DNA of 34,390 nt from Treponema sp. (GCA_031265435.1 JAISCR010000192.1:1-34390); one strand, 5' to 3'; shown: positions 13,161 to 22,444, counted from the stretch's first letter. Notes: a model not told the origin generated them from the letters alone. Numbers and translations: made by a program.

Positions 13161-13186
13161 AAAAAAGCCCCGGGCATTCGGGGCTT
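13161..13186 (-). terminator. Intrinsic terminator of the AT-hook gene
   Basis: AAGCCCC (13165-13171) pairs with GGGGCTT (13180-13186), followed on the minus strand by a run of six U (13161-13166). It lies 50 bases after the stop of the gene at 13237-13671. Confidence 0.8.
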
Positions 13187-13236
13187 GATTCTGCTTCTTA
13201 CCTGCTATGTATTCGGGCTTGTTTTCCGCACTTTTC

Positions 13237-13671
13237 TCAAATTATTTTCCTTGGCCGTCCGCGTTTCCCCGGCACCTTAGGCGGCTTTTCCTTTCGGGGC
13301 CTTCCGCGGGGCCGCTTCGGTTCGGTTGCTTCCGGCTGTTCTTTCTTGGGCCGTCCAACCGGAATCTTAGCCTCCCTTTTAAATTGCTTCTCCTGGTCCA
13401 CGGTGAAGTAATAGCTGGCCCCACGCATCTCTACGCCATGCTCATAGGCCCATTTCCGTACCTTCTCCGGAGACCATCCGGTTTTTTTCGCAATGGTTCT
13501 TGCGCTGCGGGGTGCGCCTTCTAGGGTCCGCCTGCTCAAGAACGCGGCTTCCTGGGATTCATCAAAAAAATACCGCCCGGATGTTCGTTTCATACCGTGC
13601 TCCCGGGCCCAATTACGGATCCTGAAAATCGACATACCGGAAATCCGAACCATCTCTTCAACGCTCTTCAT
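13237..13671 (-). CDS. DNA-binding protein with two HTH modules and three AT-hooks
   Basis: A 144-residue protein. Residues 1-45 and 57-95 are two similar modules (VEEMVRISGMSIFRIRNWAREHGM and ARTIAKKTGWSPEKVRKWAYEHGV), each an HTH-like unit followed by a short beta segment with tyrosines and phenylalanines. The C-terminal 40 residues hold three AT-hook cores, GRPKK, RGRPRK and RGRPRK, typical of minor-groove binding to A/T DNA. GGAGG precedes ATG 13671. It has its own promoter and terminator. Next to an AT-rich repeat segment it could be an initiator, a nucleoid-type protein or a regulator. Confidence 0.7.
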   Translation of the reverse strand: MKSVEEMVRISGMSIFRIRNWAREHGMKRTSGRYFFDESQEAAFLSRRTLEGAPRSARTIAKKTGWSPEKVRKWAYEHGVEMRGASYYFTVDQEKQFKREAKIPVGRPKKEQPEATEPKRPRGRPRKEKPPKVPGKRGRPRKII

Positions 13672-13692
13672 TTAGTCCTCCACCCATCTTGG

Positions 13693-13721
13693 ATATTACC
13701 GCAACCGACAACATCCGTCAA
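13693..13721 (-). promoter_or_regulatory. Promoter of the AT-hook gene
   Basis: TTGACG (13716-13721), a 17-bp spacer and TAATAT (13693-13698) on the minus strand. The start is near 13686, 15 bases before ATG 13671. The spacer carries GTCGG, also seen at 7327-7354. Confidence 0.65.
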
Positions 13722-14072
13722 TAATTATTGGTATATTATTCAATTATTTTTCTGTAAGCTAAAATGCTCCTAAAGGCCATAGCGTGGTTCATTTTACTTT
13801 TTGGGTAAAAAGTATGGCTTAGGCTGATAAAGCCCTCCTAAGCCCTCCTAAAAGGGCTTTAAAAGAAGACTTCACCTATGCTCTTGGATTTAACCAAAAC
13901 AGGAAAAAATGAATATAAATATGGAAAATGGCTATCACGTTGAATAGCATCCTCCTAAAGAAAAGGTTTTCCGGGGGGCCGCCTATCCTTTTTAGCAGGG
14001 TTTTGCAGCAAAAAAGGTAAAATGGTAAGGCAAGACAAAATGGAACGCTTAGAGCCCATTTATCGTGTTCGT
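13722..14072. other. Intergenic segment with repeated TTTAGGAG-type motifs and a hairpin
   Basis: No ordinary gene is present between the integrase and the AT-hook gene. CTCCTAA or its complement recurs four times (near 13766, 13831, 13840 and 13951). AAAGCCC...GGGCTTT near 13828-13861 can form a hairpin. A short hydrophobic frame is listed separately. Confidence 0.5.
13876..13950 (-). CDS. Possible 24-residue hydrophobic peptide
   Basis: A frame MLFNVIAIFHIYIHFFLFWL followed by NPRA. AGGAGG touches the ATG and is 12 bases from an in-frame GTG, so neither start has good spacing. Length and hydrophobicity resemble type I toxin peptides, but nothing else supports this. Very uncertain. Confidence 0.2.
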   Translation of the reverse strand: MLFNVIAIFHIYIHFFLFWLNPRA

Positions 14073-15362
14073 TTACATGGTTTTTTCAAACAGGCTGATA
14101 TTCTCCGGAGGGTTCGGCTGTTCATTCATGGCTGTTTCGATTTTCTTCCCTACATCCCTGATAGTTGCATCCGTACTATGGAGGTACGTTTTTGTCGTTT
14201 TCAGATCACTATGTCCGAGCAAATCCTGTATGTACCGAATGGACACGCCACGGGCTTCCAGGAGCGACGCCAGGCTGTGCCGACTGCTGTGCGGGACTAT
14301 CTTCCGGCCATTCAGTTTGATACCAGCTCGGGCGATCCACTTCTTGAACCGATACCGGGTCCAGGAAGGCCCGGGTGTCTTTCCATTTGCGAAACTGAAC
14401 ACGAACTCATGTTTACCATTTTCTTCCCAGAGCTTCTTAATTGCTTCCTGCAATACGGAGTCAAACGGTGCCAGCCGTTCCTTCTTCCCCTTTGTCGGTC
14501 CCATTTCCCTGCTCCGGCGGTCAAAATCTTGCCAAGCCCTGCGTATCAGGATCTTTGGGGTACGCCAGTCCAAATCTTCCGGCTTCAGCGCAAATATCTC
14601 CCCGCGGCGTAACCCTGCCATGAACATCGCGGCGGCAACCGCCAGCTCCATTGTATCCTTAAGGACGTCAGGACCGAACAGGCTTACAACCTCATCTTCT
14701 GTAAAGGCGTCCCGGTTCCTATTAACTTTTTTCGGTGGGTCTAGTCCAATAAACGGATTACACCAACCGGCATGACTCTTTTGATATTCATGGAAACACA
14801 TACGTACAAATTTTATAATCGCTTCAAACGTTCTTGTCCCAACCAATTTTCTCTTGCCCGTATCCTTTCTGTTTCCTTGGTGTATCTCATGGTTTGCGAT
14901 CCTACCGATGAATAATATAGCATCAGGTTCTTCCACTTCGCCCATTTTCAAAGCAAGAAAAGGATCGCCTTTAAGATGGGAACGAAAAAAACAGGCGTAT
15001 CCATAAATCGTATCTATCGAATATGGAGTATTTTCTGCCAATAATCTGGCTGCCTTTGGACTTTCTTCAATTTTTGTAAACTTTTCAAGCCATACTCCGA
15101 CGGTGATTCTTTCGGTAGGTACACGGTCGGGTTTCTGAGCTTTCTTCAAAAACTCGATGAGGGCGAATGCGCTGGCCTGTGCGGCGGCTTTGTTCTTCGG
15201 GTTACGAAACTGCGCCAGCTCAGGGGGGAAGTCCTGAAAGCTACGGCGCTTCCATTGCTGACAAATTCTTTCGGGTAAGCCGCAGGAGGGGTTAAGTGAA
15301 ATCTGATAAGTTTTGGCGTCATTGCGCCTGGGTGTAATAAAAGGTTTCGGGACCCGTGGCAT
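14073..15362 (-). CDS. int: Tyrosine recombinase (phage integrase)
   Basis: A 429-residue site-specific recombinase that integrates and excises the element. With the start at ATG 15362 (GGAG seven bases upstream) the catalytic set is visible: Arg252 in AGLRRGE, His358-x2-Arg361 in PHSSRHS, His384 in LLGHSD and the nucleophile Tyr393 in TKTYLHS. The N-terminal part holds an AP2-like arm region and a SAM-like core-binding domain (residues about 90-210). It lies 113 bases from the 3' end of tRNA-Arg and is read away from it, the usual arrangement for integration into a tRNA. An in-frame extension to 15503 crosses the tRNA and is not used. Confidence 0.93.
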   Translation of the reverse strand: MPRVPKPFITPRRNDAKTYQISLNPSCGLPERICQQWKRRSFQDFPPELAQFRNPKNKAAAQASAFALIEFLKKAQKPDRVPTERITVGVWLEKFTKIEESPKAARLLAENTPYSIDTIYGYACFFRSHLKGDPFLALKMGEVEEPDAILFIGRIANHEIHQGNRKDTGKRKLVGTRTFEAIIKFVRMCFHEYQKSHAGWCNPFIGLDPPKKVNRNRDAFTEDEVVSLFGPDVLKDTMELAVAAAMFMAGLRRGEIFALKPEDLDWRTPKILIRRAWQDFDRRSREMGPTKGKKERLAPFDSVLQEAIKKLWEENGKHEFVFSFANGKTPGPSWTRYRFKKWIARAGIKLNGRKIVPHSSRHSLASLLEARGVSIRYIQDLLGHSDLKTTKTYLHSTDATIRDVGKKIETAMNEQPNPPENISLFEKTM

Positions 15363-15475
15363 TACGTTCTCCAAAGCTGGAAAAATAACCGCACGATAAA
15401 CGCACGATGCCACGAAGGTTCGATTTTGAAGAAAGGCCTTGTACTCTAACTCCTTATAATACAAGGAATTACGAT

Positions 15476-15549
<74 letters not shown>

Positions 15550-15747
15550 ATGGTATCAATAAACTATATGCGGGAGTGGTTTTCGTGTCAATGGAATGGC
15601 GGGGATGCTTCACCATTGAGGCCCTTCCATTGTATTCTTCAAATATTGCGTCCCTTCGGGCCGCGAGCTTAAGAAAGATGGTTATATATGTGTCCCTTCG
15701 GGCCACGAGCGTAAAGAAATTGATAGTACGGCGCCGCCAGGAGGCGG
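15550..15747. other. Host leader region with tandem hairpins before the JAMM-DinG gene
   Basis: About 200 bases without a gene. Two 30-bp related units (15648-15677 and 15690-15719) each fold as a short hairpin around TCCCTTCGGG. The segment ends with GCCGCC-AGGA-GGCGGC (15733-15748), which can hide the ribosome site of the gene that follows. Confidence 0.6.
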
Positions 15748-15754
15748 CTTGTGC

Positions 15755-18265
15755 ATGCAGGCAGCGGAACGGTTTGGTGGGAATTGTATCGAAAGACTCA
15801 GGGAGGCAATTGAAGATGCCGAAGGGAATGAGGTCTTTGCCGCCGGCTGGCTGGATGAAGGGGGGCTGGTAAGCCGGATAAAGATTCTTGCGCGGGGGAA
15901 TGAAACTTCCGTTCCCGCTCTCCTTAAAAACGCGGAAATGGATGATCCGGGCTCTCTTCCGGATGTGTTTATCCACAATCATCCTTCCGGGTTTCTCACT
16001 CCCAGTGACAATGATCTTGCCATTTCCGGCAGGGCGGGGGAGGCGGGGCTGGGGGCCTACATAACCGACAACGCTGTGGAAAAAGTCTATGTGGTGGCCG
16101 AACCTGTCAGGCGGCGGCAGTACAAGGCTCTGGAGGCCGGCAGGATCATCCGGGCGCTGGAGCCGGGGGGAGCGGTTGCGAAAAGACTTCCCGCCTACGA
16201 GATTCGGGAATCCCAGTTGAACCTGATGAAGCTTATCGTTAAGGCTTTTAACGGGAATGCCGTTGCCGCGGCGGAAGCGGGAACCGGAGTGGGCAAGAGT
16301 TTTGCGTACCTTCTTCCCTCAGTCCGCTATGCACTGGACAACGGGGAGCGGATCGTTGTTTCTACAGCCACTATCACCCTGCAGCAGCAGCTTTTCGATA
16401 AGGACATTCCTCTGGTTTTGTCCGCCCTTTCTCCGGCGGAACGGAAACAGATCAAGGCCGTGCTGATGAAGGGCCGGGGCAACTATCTCTGCCGCCGCCG
16501 CTTGACGGATGCTCTTATGGAACCATTGCTTGATGAGGAAGAATATGAAGAGCTGCGGCGTATTTCAGCCTGGGTGGAGACTACAAAATCAGGCAGCCGT
16601 TCGGATCTTTCCTTTTTACCTCAGGAGGGGATCTGGTCACGGATATGTTCGGAGGCGGATATGTGCATGGGTCTCCGTTGTCCCGAAAGAGAACGCTGTT
16701 TTGTCCTTGCCCTGCGCAAGGAGGCTGCCGACGCCAAACTCATTGTGGTGAATCATCATCTTCTCTTTGCGGATCTTGCGGCCAGGCATGAGGGGGCCGG
16801 TTACGATGCAACAGTGGTACTGCCGCCCTACAGGCGGGTGATTATAGACGAGGCCCATACCATGGAAGGGGCGGCCACGGATTTCTTTTCAAAATCTTTC
16901 AGCCGTTTGGGTCTGGCCAGGCAGTTGGGAAGGCTTTACCGTAGACGCAGAGCAAAACGGTCCGGTCTGCTTCTCAGGCTGGCGGATATCTGCGGCAGTA
17001 AGGGAGGGAAAGGCTCCCCTCTTGCTCCTCAACCGAGCCTGAAAGGCGAAGGCTCCCCTCTTGATGAGGCCGCTACGGCAATGGAAGGAATCCGGGACGC
17101 CATGGATGTACTGGATCAGCTTGCTTTGGCTCTTTGTGGTGAAGAGGGTGTATTCCGTCTCTGCCCACGGACCGAAGAGGGCGCCTTTTCTCTTGCCTCT
17201 CCCCTGATCGGTCTCCGTAAAAAGATAGATCTTCTGGCCGCACGGATCAGGGGGATGCTGGAAAACATACACGAAAATGACCAGGACGATCCTGCTGTCT
17301 GGGAGACAAAATCCATACTGAGGCGTCTTGAGACCGTGGGGAGTATCTGTCTCGCCTTTGTCGAATACCGGGAACGGGAACAGGAGGTGCTCTGGATAGA
17401 GAAGAGGGGAACGGGATCGGACGCATGGACGACATTCAGCGAAACTCCGGTGGATGTGGCTCCCGGTCTTGACGAAGCCCTCTTCAGGCCAAACAAGACG
17501 GTTATCTGCACTTCCGCCACGCTTACGGTTTCAGGTTCCTTTAACTATTGGGCAGGGAGAAACGGCGCGGCCCTCAACCCGGAGCGGGAAACCATGATGG
17601 GTATCTTCCCTTCACCCTTTCCATATTCCAAAAGCGTGCTTCTGGCGGTTCCCACCGACGCGCCCCTGCCCGACGAAGCCTCCTACCAGGAATTTGTTGA
17701 TTATGCGGCCCTTTCCCTGACCCTGGCTGCCGGAGGCTCGGCTCTGATTCTCTTTACCTCCTATCTTTCCCTTAAAAGCGCCTACAATGCGGCTCAGCCG
17801 GAACTGCAGCGTCAGGGTATCCGCTGCCTCAAACAGGGAGACGATGACCGGGCCCGCCTGCTGGCTGCCTTTCTGGAAGACCGGGCCAGCGTTCTCTTTG
17901 CTACCGACAGTTTCTGGGAAGGAGTCGACGCGCCGGGGGATACCCTGCGTCTCGTGATCCTCTGCCGTCTCCCCTTCAGAACCCCAAAAGATCCGGTATT
18001 TGAAGCCCGGCGGGAGGCAGTAGAAAAATACGGCGGAAACGCTTTTATGGAACTTTCCCTTCCCGAATCGGTGATGAAGTTCAAACAGGGTTTCGGCAGG
18101 CTCATGCGCCGTTCCAGCGACAGGGGAGTGATAGCGGTACTGGACGGAAGACTGCTCAAGAAACGTTACGGTGAACACTTCCTCAGATCACTGCCTGAAA
18201 CAAGAACCTGTTTTACGGAATTTGAAAACATTGTGCAGAATACGGAGCGGTTTCTCTTCCCCTAA
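15755..18265 (+). CDS. DinG-type helicase fused to an N-terminal JAMM (RadC-like) domain
   Basis: An 836-residue protein. Residues about 20-125 are a JAB/JAMM domain: an upstream Glu in GNEVF, then HNHPSG...SDND giving the H-x-H-x10-D metal motif of RadC-like proteins. The rest is a superfamily 2 XPD/DinG helicase: Walker A AEAGTGVGKS near 175, iron-sulfur cysteines (NYLC, then C-x4-C-x5-C in MCMGLRCPERERC), DEAH in IIDEAHTM, and motif VI QGFGRLMRRSSDRG. DinG unwinds R-loops and D-loops. AGGAGG lies ten bases before ATG 15755 inside a hairpin; a TTG at 15749 is the alternative start. It overlaps the convergent gene by four bases. Confidence 0.88.
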   Translation: MQAAERFGGNCIERLREAIEDAEGNEVFAAGWLDEGGLVSRIKILARGNETSVPALLKNAEMDDPGSLPDVFIHNHPSGFLTPSDNDLAISGRAGEAGLGAYITDNAVEKVYVVAEPVRRRQYKALEAGRIIRALEPGGAVAKRLPAYEIRESQLNLMKLIVKAFNGNAVAAAEAGTGVGKSFAYLLPSVRYALDNGERIVVSTATITLQQQLFDKDIPLVLSALSPAERKQIKAVLMKGRGNYLCRRRLTDALMEPLLDEEEYEELRRISAWVETTKSGSRSDLSFLPQEGIWSRICSEADMCMGLRCPERERCFVLALRKEAADAKLIVVNHHLLFADLAARHEGAGYDATVVLPPYRRVIIDEAHTMEGAATDFFSKSFSRLGLARQLGRLYRRRRAKRSGLLLRLADICGSKGGKGSPLAPQPSLKGEGSPLDEAATAMEGIRDAMDVLDQLALALCGEEGVFRLCPRTEEGAFSLASPLIGLRKKIDLLAARIRGMLENIHENDQDDPAVWETKSILRRLETVGSICLAFVEYREREQEVLWIEKRGTGSDAWTTFSETPVDVAPGLDEALFRPNKTVICTSATLTVSGSFNYWAGRNGAALNPERETMMGIFPSPFPYSKSVLLAVPTDAPLPDEASYQEFVDYAALSLTLAAGGSALILFTSYLSLKSAYNAAQPELQRQGIRCLKQGDDDRARLLAAFLEDRASVLFATDSFWEGVDAPGDTLRLVILCRLPFRTPKDPVFEARREAVEKYGGNAFMELSLPESVMKFKQGFGRLMRRSSDRGVIAVLDGRLLKKRYGEHFLRSLPETRTCFTEFENIVQNTERFLFP

Positions 18266-19767
18266 TTCTCCGTGTCGAATATGGTTTTTCCCAGATCCGG
18301 CGCCCGGGCAGGCAGTGCGGAACGGTATTTTTCCAGTTCTTCCTTTTCACGCGCCAGGTCCGGGAAGCTGTAGACCGCCTCCTTTCCTTCCACGCTGATT
18401 TCGGGCATGGAATAGGCGCCCATCTCCTTCATGATTTTTTCCCTGGCTTCGGAGAATTTTTTGGGTTTGCAGCCCGCGGAAGGCGCCTCTATGTCGCTTT
18501 CTTTTATATCCTTGCCCTGTTCCCAGATTCGGCTGTAACCCAGACGGCGGAGGTTTTCCATTTTTATCTCTTCGTTGTCCCCGCGGAGCCCCAGATAGCG
18601 CAGGGCCGGAATGAGCCAGAAAAGGAAGGAAAAAGCTATGGGCACAAGGCCGAGCACAAAGGTAAGCAGGGGGAGGGGATCTGCGATAAAGGATGAGAGG
18701 AGCACATAGGAGAAACCGTAGAGGTAAGAGGAAGCATGGAACTGGGCCTGGGTAAGAATAGCCCCGGTGTTAAGTGAGTTCCAGAAGAAGTAGCTGCCGA
18801 AGAGGAGATTCACTCCGTTGATCAGGCCAAAGGCTGTATTCATCTTCTTTTCGTTGCCGGAGAAGATGCCCAGGGGCCGCAGGGGAGCGCTGCCGCCGAA
18901 GGATCTGTCCCGCAGATCCTGGCGTTTAAGGAGTTCGTCAAAACGGTACACGATGGTTCCGCCTTCGGTTACTTCCGGGCTGCCGCCGTAACGGGAACAG
19001 TAGGCCATGATCTCCTCTTCGGCCCTGTCGGGTTTTGCCCCGGTGAGGAGCATGAATTCCGGCAGGCCGATGACACCCCGGTTGGCCTGGATATAGGCGA
19101 TGACCGCTTTCTGTTCCCGTTCTTCCCGGTTTGCGGAGGGATTTCCATCCCCGAATACGAAGGAAAAGATCGCTCTGTGCAGGGGTTTCCCTTTGGGTTT
19201 CTGTTTTTGCGGGTAAGAGCCGTCATAGAAAGCCCGGTCAACGCTTTTTGTCAGTTCCGAATAAAACCAGAGCCGGATGATCAGGTTGAAGATCGATGAG
19301 GCAAGGTAGAAGCCCCCGCCGCCATCCCGGGAACGGCTTGAGGAATTGGAGGAACCCGCCACGGAAAGTACAAGGCTTGCAAGGGCAATAAGCATGAAAA
19401 AGGCAAAGTAGCCTATCAGCATGAACATGATCCAGATCTTGAACAGGAAAGAAGCGGCAATTTTGAAACCGTTCAGGAATTTTTCCGTAAAACGTTTGAA
19501 ACTTACGGCAAAACCACGGTAACGGCTGGTAAAACCGCGGGGAAAGGAATAGCGGATCTCCGAAGATTCGGTTACTTCAAGCCTGGCCGAAAATTCATCG
19601 GCGGCCAGCGGAGCCAATTCCCGGACTTTCTCCAGGGGCAGAGCGGTAGCGGCTACTATATCCGCCACCGTGGCTCCCCTGCGGTATCTGCGGAAAGCAT
19701 CGGTTATCTTGCGGTAGGCCTCTTTATCGCCGGCAGGGCGCTGATTAAAGAACTTAGGAAGCGACAT
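18262..19767 (-). CDS. Conserved membrane protein with repeated winged-helix-like modules
   Basis: A 501-residue protein. Hydrophobic segments lie near residues 100-135 and 160-175, and again near 325-405, giving about six spans. Between and around them are soluble parts; three stretches (residues 20-75, 225-285 and 435-480) repeat one plan: a helix, a short HTH-like turn, then a beta hairpin ending in YSF or YRF. The middle has a Ser/Gly-rich linker. No family is recognised. The start at 19767 overlaps the Rrf2 gene by 14 bases, so the two are co-transcribed and translated together. Confidence 0.7.
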   Translation of the reverse strand: MSLPKFFNQRPAGDKEAYRKITDAFRRYRRGATVADIVAATALPLEKVRELAPLAADEFSARLEVTESSEIRYSFPRGFTSRYRGFAVSFKRFTEKFLNGFKIAASFLFKIWIMFMLIGYFAFFMLIALASLVLSVAGSSNSSSRSRDGGGGFYLASSIFNLIIRLWFYSELTKSVDRAFYDGSYPQKQKPKGKPLHRAIFSFVFGDGNPSANREEREQKAVIAYIQANRGVIGLPEFMLLTGAKPDRAEEEIMAYCSRYGGSPEVTEGGTIVYRFDELLKRQDLRDRSFGGSAPLRPLGIFSGNEKKMNTAFGLINGVNLLFGSYFFWNSLNTGAILTQAQFHASSYLYGFSYVLLSSFIADPLPLLTFVLGLVPIAFSFLFWLIPALRYLGLRGDNEEIKMENLRRLGYSRIWEQGKDIKESDIEAPSAGCKPKKFSEAREKIMKEMGAYSMPEISVEGKEAVYSFPDLAREKEELEKYRSALPARAPDLGKTIFDTEN

Positions 19768-20200
19768 TTTCCAGTACTTTACTCCATTTTTTTATACCCC
19801 GTGCCAGAATATCCGCCAGACTGAGACTCCGCAGGTAGTCATTCATAAGCGTGGTAACATCTACCCAGACCTGATGAGCCATACAATCTGCCTCCCTGGC
19901 ACATTCTTCCTCATGTTTTTCACAGAGACTCACCTCCAGATCCTCACCCGCTGCATCCATAATGGCTTTGACGGTGAGTTTATCCAGAGGCTGGGCAAAG
20001 CAGAAGCCGCCGCCGGGTCCCCGGACCGATGAAACAATGCCCGCCTTCCTGAGCTTAAAGAAGATTTGCTCCAAAAATACGGAAGAAATGTTTTCTTCCT
20101 CCGAGAGAGAGTTGATGGAGACAGGTTCCCCGTTTTTACTCATTTTTGCAAGGGCCAGAGACGCCCGCAGCGCATAACGGCCTCGTGTAGTAATTCTCAT
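19754..20200 (-). CDS. Rrf2-family transcriptional regulator, IscR-like cysteines
   Basis: A 148-residue protein. Residues 1-65 are the Rrf2 winged helix (MRITTRGRYALRASLALAK, then SVFLEQIFFKLRKAGIVSSVRG, then GGGF). Cys93, Cys100 and Cys106 stand where IscR has its three iron-sulfur ligands (C-x6-C-x5-C here, C-x5-C-x5-C in IscR). It probably senses iron-sulfur status, oxygen or nitric oxide; the target is unknown. GGGGAGG precedes ATG 20200. No isc/suf genes are in the window; the co-transcribed partner is a membrane protein. Confidence 0.88.
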   Translation of the reverse strand: MRITTRGRYALRASLALAKMSKNGEPVSINSLSEEENISSVFLEQIFFKLRKAGIVSSVRGPGGGFCFAQPLDKLTVKAIMDAAGEDLEVSLCEKHEEECAREADCMAHQVWVDVTTLMNDYLRSLSLADILARGIKKWSKVLENVAS

Positions 20201-20318
20201 GGAACCTCCCCTTTATTACAAGGTTATTTGACAACTATGATAAAGTATTTTAAGAAAAAGTTAAATACAAAATAGCCTTAAATATGGAAAATAAAGAATT
20301 TCTCCCCGCGGGGGCGTA
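20201..20318. promoter_or_regulatory. Divergent promoter region between rrf2 and the UPRTase-like gene
   Basis: On the plus strand TTGACA (20228-20233) is followed after 17 bases by TAAGAA. On the minus strand TTTAAC and TATCAT are 17 bases apart. The two overlap, so the Rrf2 protein could control both directions. No clear operator palindrome was found. Confidence 0.4.
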
Positions 20319-21425
20319 TTGCGGAAAACCATCTATAAAAATATACTCTTCCTCATGAGCAAGGTTATTCTCAAAGCCGAGGATCTTGACGGTTACCTGA
20401 ATGACGGAGACCGGGATTATCTTTTCCGGATGAATGGTCTCTATACCAGGGCCATGGATTCATACCGGATTCTCTCCGCCGGTTCCTTTGGGCAGAAGGC
20501 CCGGGATGAAGAAGATAAGCTTATCGCGCTTTACAACGAAATGGGGCTTCTCATGCAGGACATCTGCAGGCAGGAGCCGGGTTTGAAGGTCTATTCCTTC
20601 ATCATGCCCCAGGAAAGCCATGCGGAAGCCTCCCAGGTTATCGCCAAGCTCCGGGATGTGAATACCGAAAACCAGGAATTTGTCTACTATATCCAGAGAT
20701 CCTATGAAATGCTCTTCAAGCTGGCCTATGGGGGAAAGCCCGGCGTAAACAAAAATTATCTCATAGTAAAGACTCCGGTAAGCGCTCCGGTACAGAATTT
20801 TGCCGTTCACAAGATTACCAACGTTGACAGCATGATCGAAAACACGGTGATGTGCGTCATGCTCCGGGGAGCCCTGCTGCCTTCGATGATCATGAGCAAG
20901 GAGATTCAGGAGTATTCCTCCCACGGCTATGTGACTCCCTTTGCCCTTTTCAGGATCAAGCGGGATGAAAAGAAGCATGAAAACGACATGGAGTATATTC
21001 TGGATCTGGATAAGTCTTTCTTCGATCTCAAAGTCCTGGACGGGAAAGATCTTATCTTTGCCGATCCCATGAACGCCACGGGCGGTAGTCTTGTAACGGT
21101 AGTAAAGTACCTTATCAACGAAGGGATAAAGCCCAGATCCATACAGTTCTTCAATGTAATCGCCGCGTTGAAGGGGGCCTTGAGGGTAGTCCGTGCCCTG
21201 GATAATTGCCAGGTGTATACGGTGTGGATGGATCCGGTCTTGAACGAGGCGGCCTATATCATGCCGGGGCTCGGAGACGCGGGGGACAGGATCAATGGTC
21301 AGGACGGGGAAGAAAAGCCCCGGAACATCATCCAGCTTATCGCCGATTACGGGATCAATATCACAGGCCTCTACCGCGCCCAACTCCGGGAAATTGAGGA
21401 CACGGTGCTCAATAATAGAAAATGA
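20319..21425 (+). CDS. Protein with a uracil-phosphoribosyltransferase-like domain
   Basis: A 368-residue protein. The C-terminal half resembles UPRTase: [11 protein letters not shown] near 182, the PRPP loop DPMNATGGS at 249-257, [13 protein letters not shown], then [27 protein letters not shown] near 300-328. The N-terminal 140 residues are helical and not part of the classical enzyme of about 210 residues, so this is a longer variant. It may salvage uracil to UMP or do a related transfer. Start is uncertain: TTG 20319 after GGGGG, or ATG 20355 without a ribosome site. Its stop overlaps the next start as ATGA. Confidence 0.8.
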   Translation: MRKTIYKNILFLMSKVILKAEDLDGYLNDGDRDYLFRMNGLYTRAMDSYRILSAGSFGQKARDEEDKLIALYNEMGLLMQDICRQEPGLKVYSFIMPQESHAEASQVIAKLRDVNTENQEFVYYIQRSYEMLFKLAYGGKPGVNKNYLIVKTPVSAPVQNFAVHKITNVDSMIENTVMCVMLRGALLPSMIMSKEIQEYSSHGYVTPFALFRIKRDEKKHENDMEYILDLDKSFFDLKVLDGKDLIFADPMNATGGSLVTVVKYLINEGIKPRSIQFFNVIAALKGALRVVRALDNCQVYTVWMDPVLNEAAYIMPGLGDAGDRINGQDGEEKPRNIIQLIADYGINITGLYRAQLREIEDTVLNNRK

Positions 21426-22444
21426 AACTGTTTTTTCTGCCGCTCATAATGTGTGTCCTGTTTTCCGTTTCGGGCTGTCTTTCCCGGGGCGCAGCCTCGG
21501 CGGAAGAGTACTACAGTATCGGCATGGCCTACTTCGAGCTGGGAAAATGGGAAGAAGCGGAGAAATGGCTCAGCCGGGCGCGTTTTGTAGACAAGACCAA
21601 GAATGCTTCGGAATACAATTTGGGGCGCATCGATTTTGAGTTGGGCCGTTACCAGGACGCGGCAAAGAAATTCGAGGCTATTCTAAAAAAAGATCCCCAA
21701 AATGTGATGGCTCTTAAAGCCGCGGCTTTTGCCAGGCTAAAAAATGAAGAATTTGACAGGGCGGAAGCCCACTACAAGAAGCTTCTTGTCATGGTTCCCG
21801 AAAGCGCCGACGATGGTTACAACTACGCGCTGCTTCTCTATGCCTCAAAAAAGTATCCTGAAACCGAGGAGATTCTCTTCCGCTATGAATTTGCCCTCAA
21901 GGATTCGGCGGACAGCCTTCTTCTTCTGGCCCGTACCCAGCGGAAACAGAATAAGGTGGAGGCTATGGATAACTATGACAAGTGGCTGGCCAACAATTCC
22001 GATCCCAAGGTGAGCTATGAGTATGGTCAGGTTCTGGAAGAGGCCGGTTTCTTCGCCCGGGCAATAGAGCAGTACCGGGAAACCCTCAACAGTCTTCCCC
22101 AGGACAGCACGGATCCGAAACGTTCGGATCTCCGTTTTACCATCGCAAAGCTCTTTTTTGTCGCGGACGGGGAAAACCCCGAAGGGCTGACGGAACTCAG
22201 GGCCGCCATTACCGACGGCTATTCCGATATGGATGTCCTGCGGGAACTGGCCGAAGATGAGCGGGTAAGCGAGGCCAACCGGAATGAGATCCTTGCGCTC
22301 ATCACCGAAACCGAACAGGCCGCCGCCAAAGCCGAAAAAGAGGCTGCCGAAGCAGAGGCGGCGGAAGCCGACGGCGCCGAAATTCAGTCTGAAGAGGAAT
22401 CAGAAGAAGACCTTGAGGGTAGTGCCGATAGTCCCCAGGAATGA
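21422..22444 (+). CDS. TPR-repeat lipoprotein
   Basis: A 340-residue protein. Residues 1-19 form a lipoprotein signal with lipobox FSVSGC, so Cys19 is lipidated and the protein is periplasmic, membrane-anchored. From residue 27 about six tetratricopeptide repeats follow (for example [40 protein letters not shown]). The C-terminal 45 residues are Ala/Glu-rich coiled coil and acidic tail. It probably scaffolds an envelope complex. It is coupled to the UPRTase-like gene and overlaps the convergent outer-membrane gene by 45 bases. Confidence 0.88.
   Translation: MKLFFLPLIMCVLFSVSGCLSRGAASAEEYYSIGMAYFELGKWEEAEKWLSRARFVDKTKNASEYNLGRIDFELGRYQDAAKKFEAILKKDPQNVMALKAAAFARLKNEEFDRAEAHYKKLLVMVPESADDGYNYALLLYASKKYPETEEILFRYEFALKDSADSLLLLARTQRKQNKVEAMDNYDKWLANNSDPKVSYEYGQVLEEAGFFARAIEQYRETLNSLPQDSTDPKRSDLRFTIAKLFFVADGENPEGLTELRAAITDGYSDMDVLRELAEDERVSEANRNEILALITETEQAAAKAEKEAAEAEAAEADGAEIQSEEESEEDLEGSADSPQE

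Noticed and set aside
14022-14775. Plus-strand frames opposite the integrase
   Set aside because: Shadows of the integrase, whose catalytic residues prove the minus-strand frame.
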